Shown one piece after another: positions 1 through 5,191 of a DNA stretch of 9,724 bases (the first letter of the stretch is position 1; each line of letters starts with the position of its first letter). The notes under the pieces are model-generated. The model saw nothing but the letters and a program-made list of their open reading frames with translations. It was not told the origin of the DNA and searched no databases. Source of the stretch: Clostridiales bacterium (GTDB lineage: Bacteria; Bacillota; Clostridia; Oscillospirales; Butyricicoccaceae); assembly GCA_004555915.1 (NCBI GenBank), contig SFJM01000052.1, positions 1 through 9,724 on the forward strand, written 5' to 3'. A program made the position numbers and the translations under genes.

Positions 1-183
1 CCGCAGTTCAGCAAGCGCTAATTTTCCCTACTTCTCAGTACGTCTCACGACGTCGATTTGCAGGAAAATTCAGTACTTTTGGAGCTGTGCGTGGTCCTCG
101 AAAGTGTTCCGTTTTGTTTCGTAAGGAGCAAGCAAGGAGCACACAAGGAACAAGAAGCGCAAGCGAAAACAAAAACCTTATGA
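1..183. other. Gene-free left flank, possible attachment or arm-site region
   Basis: No convincing coding region, tRNA or other RNA gene is visible. The stretch lies just past the 3' end of the integrase gene, where integrative elements commonly carry their attachment site. An 8-bp inverted repeat, AATTTTCC at 20-27 and GGAAAATT at 63-70, is present, and CAGTAC occurs twice in direct orientation (36-41 and 71-76). An array of 11-bp repeats follows at 123-152. The att core cannot be located without the opposite end of the element or an empty target site, so the exact boundary is unknown. It may lie inside or outside the window. Confidence 0.4.
123..152 (+). repeat. Three tandem 11-bp direct repeats near the integrase end
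   Basis: AAGGAGCA occurs at 123-130 and 134-141, and AAGGAACA at 145-152, an exact period of 11 bp, about one helical turn. A further AAGGAGCG lies at 202-209 inside the terminator hairpin. Phased short direct repeats beside an attachment site are typical of arm-type binding sites for the N-terminal domain of tyrosine recombinases; that role is inferred. The repeats resemble ribosome binding sites but no start codon or reading frame follows them. Confidence 0.45.
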
Positions 184-226
184 AGCAGGAGATCGTTCCG
201 CAAGGAGCGTATCTCCTGCTTTTTTG
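184..226 (+). terminator. Strong rho-independent terminator facing the integrase gene
   Basis: A 10-bp perfect stem (184-193 with 211-220) is extended inward by 194-199 paired with 204-209 around a GCAA loop at 200-203, with one bulged T at 210. Six T residues follow (220-225). The inner stem contains a T-G pair that would be an A-C mismatch on the other strand, and the T-run is on the plus strand, so it acts on rightward transcription. It would stop transcription entering from the left before it runs antisense through the integrase gene. Confidence 0.8.
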
Positions 227-252
227 TGCTGCACGGCTTTTCCTTCTTCCTT

Positions 253-1305
253 TTAGATCTTGTTGATTGCCTCCACCAGCGTTTCAATATCCAGGTGAGT
301 GTAGACACGTTCGGTGAGCGTCATGGCACCGGAGTGTCCAACAATCTTCTTGATCATGGTTTGGTCTACATGGGCCTCTGTCAGCATGGAGATGCAGGTA
401 TGCCGGGTACAGTGCGGCGTCTGGTCATATCCAAGCTGCTCCATCAGGGGCGTGAAGTAACTGTCGTAGTAGTTCCTGTAATCAAAGTGCTTTTGATCTG
501 GCGTGTGGAGCAGATATTCACACTGAGAGCCTTCGTACCACGCTTTGTAGAATGGCAGTACCTTGTCGGCAATGGGAACTTTCCGCAGGCCGTTTTCGGT
601 TTTGCTGGCGATCACATCGAAGTACTGTTCTTCCAGATGTACGTTTTCCTTCTTCAAGTCGAGGAACTCCGAGATGCGGCAGCCGTTGTAGATCAGCATC
701 AGCACAATCTGATAGTACGGGTCCTCCGCAAGCTCCCATAGGCGGGCGATCTGCTCCTTTGTGAACTTGTTCCGGTCACGCTTGTTGGGGTTCTTATCCT
801 TGTACCGGCTCAAATCCACAAACTCGGAGTAATCCTTGTTGCAGATGTCGTTTTTCATGGCGTAGGCGTACAGCTGGTTGAACAGCCCCTTGAGTTTTTT
901 CAGGGTGGGGTAATTCTTCCCGCAGGTGTCCACCACAAATTGAAGATCCATCAGCCGAATATTCCGAAATACCTTGTTGTAAAGTGTTCCGCATACCCGA
1001 TAGGACGCCTCATAGCCTTTTACATTTGACTTGGAGATGGTGGGAAACTTCTCCTTTGACCAGCGTTCATAGACCTCCTGGAAGGTGGCTTTGGATGCCT
1101 TTATGTCAAAGGGATTGCTGTTGTACTCTGCCAGCATTTGCAGCCCCTCTGCTCTGGTTGCCGCATAGCCGATGGTGATTTGTTCCTGAACAGACTTTCC
1201 TGTTTCAGGATTGACATGCCACCCTACCGTTTTCCTCACTGCATAGGGCCTTCTTCGCTTTCCGGACATTTTCTTGACGCTTCCATATCCGTTGGGTAAT
1301 CTCAA
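253..1305 (-). CDS. int: Tyrosine recombinase / site-specific integrase
   Basis: This 350-aa protein is a phage/ICE-type tyrosine recombinase that would integrate and excise the element by strand exchange through a covalent 3'-phosphotyrosine. The N-terminus (1-65, opening LPNGYGSVKK) looks like the arm-binding domain of Firmicute integrases; 70-165 is the SAM-like core-binding domain; 170-350 is the catalytic domain. The visible catalytic set is R210 (GCRISE), K235, H298 and R301 (HCTR), H324 (GHSG) and Y335 (VYTHLD), so the enzyme looks intact. The start is TTG; it is preferred over the ATG at codon 13 because the first 12 residues are family-typical. An AAGGAAG ribosome binding site lies about 12 bases upstream, rather far. 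The gene follows the repressor on the same strand with a 67-bp gap, so the two are probably co-transcribed. A weak 6-bp hairpin at 1354-1368 in the gap could attenuate it. Confidence 0.95.
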   Translation of the reverse strand: MRLPNGYGSVKKMSGKRRRPYAVRKTVGWHVNPETGKSVQEQITIGYAATRAEGLQMLAEYNSNPFDIKASKATFQEVYERWSKEKFPTISKSNVKGYEASYRVCGTLYNKVFRNIRLMDLQFVVDTCGKNYPTLKKLKGLFNQLYAYAMKNDICNKDYSEFVDLSRYKDKNPNKRDRNKFTKEQIARLWELAEDPYYQIVLMLIYNGCRISEFLDLKKENVHLEEQYFDVIASKTENGLRKVPIADKVLPFYKAWYEGSQCEYLLHTPDQKHFDYRNYYDSYFTPLMEQLGYDQTPHCTRHTCISMLTEAHVDQTMIKKIVGHSGAMTLTERVYTHLDIETLVEAINKI

Positions 1306-1372
1306 AAAATCTCAAACTTCCTTTCTCCCAGCGTTTGAATTAAATTTGATAAAGGGTATGCAACACCCTCTG

Positions 1373-1999
1373 TTACTCCTGGTCGCCGTTTTCCTCGGCG
1401 GCCTTTTTCATTTTCTCCAGCATCTGCCGATCCAGTTCGTTGCGCCGCTGAATGCGCTCCAAATCGGAGAGGACTTCCACTTCCTTGTCCTGCAACTTGG
1501 CATCTGCGTAGTAAGCCAGTTCTTTTTCAATCCAACGGTCAAAGGATTCCTGATCGGTCCAATAGGTTTCCAGCTTTTCACGCTCATCCCGGAACTCTTC
1601 CAAAATCAGGCACAGGGAATCATTCATCTTGGCGGAGTGGTCATTTCCTTTGAATTTCAGGGAGCAGGACCATTCTTCGCTGTGGGGCGGGCGCTGGACA
1701 TCGATCTCGAACCGGATACCGGCCTTCTTGTTTAATTGGTAAAGAACCGCAATCACATCAGACAGGCTGTCCAGCTGGATTTCGGGTTTCTGGTAGCCAA
1801 TCAGGTCTGCTGGAGATATGTTTAAGATTTTGGCGATGGCATTGATCATCGCTATGGATGGCTCAATTTCACCGCTTTCGTATTTTTGAACTGTGCGCAT
1901 CGTCTTGTCCAGACGCTGTGCCAGTTCTGTTTGGCTCAAGTGAGCGGCCTTGCGGGCTGCCTTGATTCTCTCGCCAATTTCAGCTGGGTTGCTGTGCAT
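1373..1999 (-). CDS. Cro/C1-type HTH transcriptional repressor of the element
   Basis: The 208-aa product has an N-terminal XRE helix-turn-helix at about residues 5-62, with the typical series IGERIKAARKAAHLSQTELA, then TVQKYESGE and IAKILNISPADL. The remaining ~140 residues are charged, with a likely coiled coil at the end (LERIQRRNELDRQMLEKMKK), and match no domain I recognise. There is no visible S24 peptidase Ser-Lys dyad, so LexA-like self-cleavage is not supported. I place the start at ATG 1999 because GAGGTG lies 6 bases upstream; an in-frame GTG/ATG at 2008/2005 would overlap that site. It is divergent from the excisionase and replication genes across a control region with repeated AATACGAA half-sites. 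It probably acts as the master switch, repressing the rightward promoter and itself. The inducing signal is unknown. Confidence 0.85.
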   Translation of the reverse strand: MHSNPAEIGERIKAARKAAHLSQTELAQRLDKTMRTVQKYESGEIEPSIAMINAIAKILNISPADLIGYQKPEIQLDSLSDVIAVLYQLNKKAGIRFEIDVQRPPHSEEWSCSLKFKGNDHSAKMNDSLCLILEEFRDEREKLETYWTDQESFDRWIEKELAYYADAKLQDKEVEVLSDLERIQRRNELDRQMLEKMKKAAEENGDQE

Positions 2000-2017
2000 T
2001 GTCATCACCTCATTTGT

Positions 2018-2046
2018 ATTGTAACACGAAGCCGTGCGAATTACAA
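2018..2046 (-). promoter_or_regulatory. Leftward promoter for repressor and integrase
   Basis: On the minus strand TTGTAA (2046-2041) and TACAAT (2023-2018) are separated by 17 bases, a good sigma-A promoter. Transcription would begin near 2011, giving a very short leader that places the GAGGTG ribosome binding site (2011-2006) almost at the 5' end. A possible operator half-site, GTAACACGAA at 2021-2030, overlaps the -10 and spacer, which fits autorepression. Confidence 0.6.
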
Positions 2047-2052
2047 GATCGT

Positions 2053-2075
2053 AATACGAATAATTTTTTCGTATT
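2053..2075. promoter_or_regulatory. Operator palindrome O1 (AATACGAA-N7-TTCGTATT)
   Basis: A perfect 8-bp inverted repeat with a 7-bp spacer lies 5 bp upstream of the rightward -35 box and just upstream of the leftward promoter. The same half-site appears in O2 and in a single copy at 2021-2030. The probable binder is the divergent HTH repressor; this is inferred from position and repetition. Confidence 0.65.
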
Positions 2076-2080
2076 TAGTG

Positions 2081-2109
2081 TTGACAAGCTGTCCTGGATG
2101 GCTTATAAT
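2081..2109 (+). promoter_or_regulatory. Consensus rightward sigma-A promoter
   Basis: TTGACA (2081-2086) and TATAAT (2104-2109) are perfect consensus hexamers with an ideal 17-bp spacer. The expected start of transcription is near 2116, inside operator O2. It would drive the 77-aa excisionase-like gene and probably the replication gene. Such a strong promoter needs tight repression, consistent with flanking operators on both sides. Confidence 0.9.
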
Positions 2110-2112
2110 CAA

Positions 2113-2135
2113 AATACGAACTAATAATTCGCATA
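2113..2135. promoter_or_regulatory. Operator palindrome O2 (AATACGAA-N7-TTCGCATA)
   Basis: This site has the same 8-7-8 architecture as O1, with two differences in the right half. It covers the predicted transcription start of the rightward promoter, so occupancy would block initiation. The left half (2113-2120) lies exactly 60 bp from the left half of O1. Confidence 0.6.
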
Positions 2136-2158
2136 TCGGCAATAAGGAGGTCATTCAC

Positions 2159-2392
2159 ATGGAGAAGAAAGTTTATGTCGAACTGCCGCCCTTCACCGGA
2201 CGCAATGTCCCCATCACCGAGATTGCAGCCGCCATGCACAAGGATGCCCAGTATGTGCGCATTGGTTTGCAGCAGGGAATCCTGAAATTCGGCTATGCAA
2301 TCAAGCTGGAGAACTCCAACGAGTACAACTACTACTGCCCCGACAGAAAGGTGTGGGAGGAAATTGGATACTTCCAGCCGGAAACCGCATAA
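2159..2392 (+). CDS. Small excisionase-like DNA-binding protein
   Basis: The 77-aa product begins at ATG with a near-perfect AAGGAGG eight bases upstream. Residues about 18-45 (VPITEIAAAMHKDAQYVRIG) look like a winged or MerR/Xis-type helix-turn-helix, followed by a short strand-rich segment with YNYYCPDRKVWEEIGY that may form the wing. Small proteins of this kind are common in Firmicute prophages and ICEs and are usually annotated as excisionase or helix-turn-helix proteins. It is the first gene behind the strong rightward promoter and its operators, the expected place for a directionality factor or early regulator. It may bias the integrase towards excision, or bind DNA near the replication gene. 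The family resemblance is by eye, so function is inferred. Confidence 0.75.
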   Translation: MEKKVYVELPPFTGRNVPITEIAAAMHKDAQYVRIGLQQGILKFGYAIKLENSNEYNYYCPDRKVWEEIGYFQPETA

Positions 2393-2427
2393 AAAAAGAG
2401 CCCTCATCCTGGCAGATGAGAACTCTT
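2391..2427 (-). terminator. Minus-strand intrinsic terminator in the rep leader
   Basis: On the minus strand AAGAGTTCTCATC pairs with GATGAGGGCTCTT (loop TGCCAG), followed by a T-run reaching 2391. The two central pairs are U-G on the minus RNA but C-A mismatches on the plus strand, and the T-run exists only on the minus strand. The structure therefore terminates leftward transcription. No leftward gene lies to its right, which is what points to the antisense RNA at 2391-2471. Confidence 0.75.
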
Positions 2428-2471
2428 GGCGGACAGTACAAACGGCAGCTGCCGTGTGACTATCACTCAGC
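2391..2471 (-). ncRNA. Putative antisense RNA to the replication gene leader
   Basis: A minus-strand promoter (2478-2505) and a minus-strand terminator (2391-2427) bracket about 80 nt with no reading frame. The transcript would carry a 5' hairpin from the perfect palindrome ACGGCAGCTGCCGT (2442-2455) and a 3' terminator hairpin, the two-stem layout of counter-transcribed RNAs that control rep genes in pT181 and pIP501 type plasmids. It is fully complementary to the leader between the excisionase-like gene and the replication gene. It could limit replication protein synthesis by attenuation or by changing leader folding. The ends are estimated from promoter and terminator positions; expression has not been shown. 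Confidence 0.5.
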
Positions 2472-2497
2472 AAGGATATTATAACACGACAGCTGCC
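2444..2497 (+). repeat. Interrupted 14-bp inverted repeat in the rep leader
   Basis: GGCAGCTGCCGTGT (2444-2457) and ACACGACAGCTGCC (2484-2497) are complementary except for one position. In the sense mRNA this long stem competes with the local palindrome at 2442-2455, so the leader can take two exclusive folds. The antisense RNA would cover the left arm only. No T-run follows the right arm, so it is not a conventional terminator; how it would affect the AAGGAGG at 2515-2521 is not evident. Confidence 0.55.
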
Positions 2498-2505
2498 AAA
2501 TTCAA
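2478..2505 (-). promoter_or_regulatory. Minus-strand promoter inside the rep leader
   Basis: On the minus strand TTGAAT (2505-2500) and a perfect TATAAT (2483-2478) are 16 bases apart. Initiation is predicted near 2471. It reads away from the replication gene towards the minus-strand terminator at 2391-2427. The -35 matches four of six consensus bases. Confidence 0.55.
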
Positions 2506-2529
2506 CAATTATTTAAGGAGGAACAGAAT

Positions 2530-4839
2530 TTGACAGCTTTACCAGACAGCATCATACAAAATGGTCTGTTCTGCTGCTGGAAGTACGAGGAACGGAATGG
2601 GAGGAAAACGAAGGTGCCATACCAGCCGGAAACCGGCCTGGGAGCGAAAAGCAATGATCCTTCCAGCTTCGTACCTTATAAAACAGCAGTGCAGGCCAGT
2701 GGATATGATGGCATCGGAATTGGCATTTTCAACGGTATCTGTGCGATTGACCTGGACAACTGCGTTTCGGACAGCGGCTATTACACCCAGACCGCCGCAG
2801 AAATTGTGGCCTTAATGCACAGCTATACCGAGTACAGCCCCAGCGGAAACGGTCTGCATATTCTCTTTTCGGCAAAAGGGTTTCAGTATGATACCAAGCG
2901 ATTCTACATTATGAACCATCAGGCCGGAATCGAGGTTTATGTGGCGGGAGCAACCAACAAATATGTAACCGTGACCGGAAACCACTGTGAGGATTATGAG
3001 TATGGTGACCGGACTCAGGAGCTGCAAGTGTTACTGGACAAGTTCATGCGCAGGCCAGAGGTAGGCGCAGAAAATGCAATAAATGCAAAAAACTCTGATT
3101 TAAGTATGGAGCAGCTTCTGCAGCTGGCAAAAAGCAGTAAGAATGGGGCAGCGTTCACAGCCCTTTGGAACGGTTCGCTGGAGGAATATTCGTCCCCATC
3201 AGAGGCAGATCTGGCGCTGTGCAGTCATCTTGCCTTTTGGACAGGACGGGATGCCGCCAAGATGGACACTATGTTCCGACAGTCGGGATTGATGCGGGAT
3301 AAATGGGATCGGCAGCAATCCGGCACAACGTATGGCGCAATCACCATTCAGAAGGCAATCGAGCATTGCCGGGAGATCTACACTCCAAAAGCGGAGCTGT
3401 CACCGGTTTTTCAACCTATTGTTCCGCTGACGCCACAGTGGAGTGATCTGCCTGCTTTTCCGGTAGACGCTCTCCCGGATGTGATTCGGAATTATGTGAG
3501 TGCGGTGGCCGAACACAGTCAGACTGCCCCGGACATGGCAGCGGTGATCAGCCTGGGTGTGCTGGCAACCTGCTTACAAGGGAAATACAAGATAGAGGGA
3601 ACGCCGGGATACTGTGAGCCTTTGAGCTTGTACACAGTGGTGATCGCCGCACCGGGGGAGCGAAAGTCCAGCGTCATGCGGGATATGACCACATTCCTTT
3701 ATGAATATGAGCAGGAATATAACAAGGCGCACAGCATGGAAATACGGGAAAACCATTTGCAGCGGGAATCTCTGGAGCGTCAGATCTCCGGTCTGCAAAA
3801 GAAGTTGGAGCGCAAGGAAAGCCGGGAAATGGAGCTGGAACTGAGGCAGCTTCAGGAACAGCTGGAAGAAATTCCAGAACGAAAGCCGGTTCGCTTTTTT
3901 GCGGACGATTGTTCCAGTGAAGCTCTGACCAGCTTAATGGCGGCCAACAACGGAGTGTTCTCCGTGATCTCCACCGAGGGCGGCATCTTTGACATCATGG
4001 CAGGACGGTATTCCAACAAATCTAACATTGATGTCTGGCTGAAAGGCCATTGTGGAGATGCCATTTATGTGGATCGAATGACCCGTGAAGCAGAGTGCAT
4101 CATGCACCCGGCACTGTCGGCTATCCTCTCAATTCAGCCCAGTGTGTTGGATGAAATCATGTCCAATACCACCATGACCGGGCGGGGCTTGATTGCCCGC
4201 TTCCTGTATGCGTCCCCACCGTCCAGAATTGGCAGTCGGGTCTTTCGTACCCAGCCGATTCCGCCCGAAATAACCGCCGCTTACCGCAGCTTGATTTTTC
4301 GCCTGATGGCTCTGCCGATTGGTGGGGATGCCCAGACAGTACACCTTTCAGAAAAAGCCTTTGACCTGATGGCTGATTATTTTCAGGAACATGAGAAGTT
4401 TCTGGTTGGCGAGGGGCAGGCAATTTCCGATTGGGCAAGCAAATATATCGGTGCCGTACTCCGGATTGCGGGACTGTTGCACTGTGCTGATATGGAAGAT
4501 GACAAAGCAGAAGTAACAGCTTCTACGATGAGCAAGGCGATTCAGATCGGCAAATACTTTCTGGCCCATTCCACCTACGCCTATTCTATGATGGGTACTG
4601 ACTTGAGCATCCAGAAAGCCAAATTTGTCTTGGCAAAGCTGAAAAAGAAGAATGTATCGGTGATCAAGCGTTCTGAGCTTTTTCAGATGTGCCGGGGAAA
4701 GTTTTTCAAGAAAACGGAGGAGATTTTTCCGACTTTGGAATTACTGGAGGGGCATGGATACATCCGGCTGGAAGAACCGAAGCGCCAGTCGGTAGGCAGA
4801 CCAGCCGATGTGAAAATCATCGTGAACCCCGCCGCATGA
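2530..4839 (+). CDS. Replication protein: primase-polymerase fused to DUF3987 helicase-like domain
   Basis: This 769-aa protein combines two replication activities. Residues 1-170 resemble the archaeo-eukaryotic primase-polymerase fold of NrS-1-type phage enzymes: D74 and D76 (IDLDN), SPSGNGLHI at 103-111 with H110, and E135 are the likely metal and nucleotide ligands. Residues about 190-285 look like the helix-bundle domain that follows it. From about 300 a DUF3987/YfjI-like P-loop region follows: Walker A at 373-380 (APGERKS, with R378 where glycine is usual), a coiled-coil insertion at 400-450, Walker B-like VISTEGG with E483, and a possible arginine finger in GRGLIARF (551-558). The C-terminus (690-769) looks like a winged helix. 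It starts at TTG with AAGGAGG eight bases upstream. It is expected to prime and unwind the excised element for autonomous copying. It follows the excisionase-like gene with a 137-bp leader that carries an antisense RNA unit. Confidence 0.85.
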   Translation: MTALPDSIIQNGLFCCWKYEERNGRKTKVPYQPETGLGAKSNDPSSFVPYKTAVQASGYDGIGIGIFNGICAIDLDNCVSDSGYYTQTAAEIVALMHSYTEYSPSGNGLHILFSAKGFQYDTKRFYIMNHQAGIEVYVAGATNKYVTVTGNHCEDYEYGDRTQELQVLLDKFMRRPEVGAENAINAKNSDLSMEQLLQLAKSSKNGAAFTALWNGSLEEYSSPSEADLALCSHLAFWTGRDAAKMDTMFRQSGLMRDKWDRQQSGTTYGAITIQKAIEHCREIYTPKAELSPVFQPIVPLTPQWSDLPAFPVDALPDVIRNYVSAVAEHSQTAPDMAAVISLGVLATCLQGKYKIEGTPGYCEPLSLYTVVIAAPGERKSSVMRDMTTFLYEYEQEYNKAHSMEIRENHLQRESLERQISGLQKKLERKESREMELELRQLQEQLEEIPERKPVRFFADDCSSEALTSLMAANNGVFSVISTEGGIFDIMAGRYSNKSNIDVWLKGHCGDAIYVDRMTREAECIMHPALSAILSIQPSVLDEIMSNTTMTGRGLIARFLYASPPSRIGSRVFRTQPIPPEITAAYRSLIFRLMALPIGGDAQTVHLSEKAFDLMADYFQEHEKFLVGEGQAISDWASKYIGAVLRIAGLLHCADMEDDKAEVTASTMSKAIQIGKYFLAHSTYAYSMMGTDLSIQKAKFVLAKLKKKNVSVIKRSELFQMCRGKFFKKTEEIFPTLELLEGHGYIRLEEPKRQSVGRPADVKIIVNPAA

Positions 4840-4852
4840 AACCGGAATTTTC

Positions 4853-4884
4853 TGCATTTATTGCATTTCCTGCACAGAGTTGCA
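4853..4884 (+). repeat. Phased TGCA repeats after the replication gene
   Basis: TGCA occurs at 4853, 4862, 4871 and 4881, at steps of 9, 9 and 10 bp, in the sequence just after the replication gene's stop codon. The last two lie in a small hairpin context, with CAGAG (4875-4879) paired to CTCTG (4885-4889). Helically phased short repeats beside a rep gene recall iterons, so this may be part of a replication origin. The motif is short and self-complementary, so chance remains possible. Confidence 0.3.
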
Positions 4885-4914
4885 CTCTGGTATCGCACCA
4901 CCGTCCCCATCGAA

Positions 4915-5170
4915 AAATCCGCAGATTTGGAGATGGATGGTTCGGGAGAATCCGGTGGATTTTCCCGAACCGTGGGCGGCAGGATTGCTTGCAGAAGCAA
5001 GGATGCCGGACACACCTGGTTTGCTGTGTGGATAGCACACGCAAGCCAGGGAGGCTCCCGCAGGAGCCGCATCCCCCTCGGAGAGCCCACGATACTTTGC
5101 AGCCGCAGGATGAAAGTATCATAGTGGGTTATTACACTTCCGCAGGAAGTGTGCCCCGGCCCGCAGGCCG
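4915..5170 (+). other. oriT: Hairpin-dense origin-of-transfer region
   Basis: This gene-free stretch upstream of the relaxase contains about eight consecutive inverted repeats: 4915-4928, 4939-4971 (15-bp stem), 4978-5007, 5016-5049 (9 plus 5 bp), 5053-5068, 5091-5120, 5134-5152 and 5157-5170. The two longest stems each contain a G-T pair on the plus strand that would be a C-A mismatch on the minus strand, so the plus strand is the better folding strand, either as transferred single-stranded DNA or as RNA. None carries a T-run, so they are not terminators. Position before a MOB_V relaxase and the nick-like sequence at 5123-5132 identify it as oriT by inference. It may also hold a single-strand origin or hairpin promoter. 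Open frames here are not credible genes. Confidence 0.7.
5091..5141 (+). other. Predicted relaxase recognition and nick site (pMV158-like)
   Basis: GATACTTT (5091-5098) and AAAGTATC (5113-5120) form an inverted repeat immediately before TAGTGGGTTAT (5122-5132) and ACACTTCC (5134-5141). From memory, pMV158 oriT has AAAGTATAGTGTG/TTATACTT, nicked between G and T by MobM; the order of elements and most bases agree. By analogy the nick would fall between 5128 and 5129 on the plus strand. The third G of GTGGG differs from the pMV158 GTGTG. A weak promoter, TTGCAG (5097-5102) with CATAGT (5120-5125), overlaps it, which would allow the relaxase to repress its own gene. Confidence 0.55.
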
Positions 5171-5191
5171 TACAAATGTGAAAGGAGCTTT

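Noticed and set aside
20..70. AATTTTCC/GGAAAATT inverted repeat as the integrase core site
   Set aside because: The arms are 35 bp apart, whereas tyrosine recombinase core sites are separated by about 6-8 bp; the att core cannot be assigned from this window alone.
226..741. Plus-strand open frame of 171 codons
   Set aside because: It lies antisense to the integrase, whose catalytic motifs are complete, and has no ribosome binding site or recognisable domain.
1354..1368. Hairpin GGGT..ACCC between repressor and integrase as a terminator
   Set aside because: The stem is only about 6 bp including a wobble, and the following T-run is broken, so at most weak attenuation is possible.
4939..4971. 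The 15-bp stem after the replication gene as a terminator
   Set aside because: No T-run follows it on either strand; it fits better as part of the oriT hairpin series.
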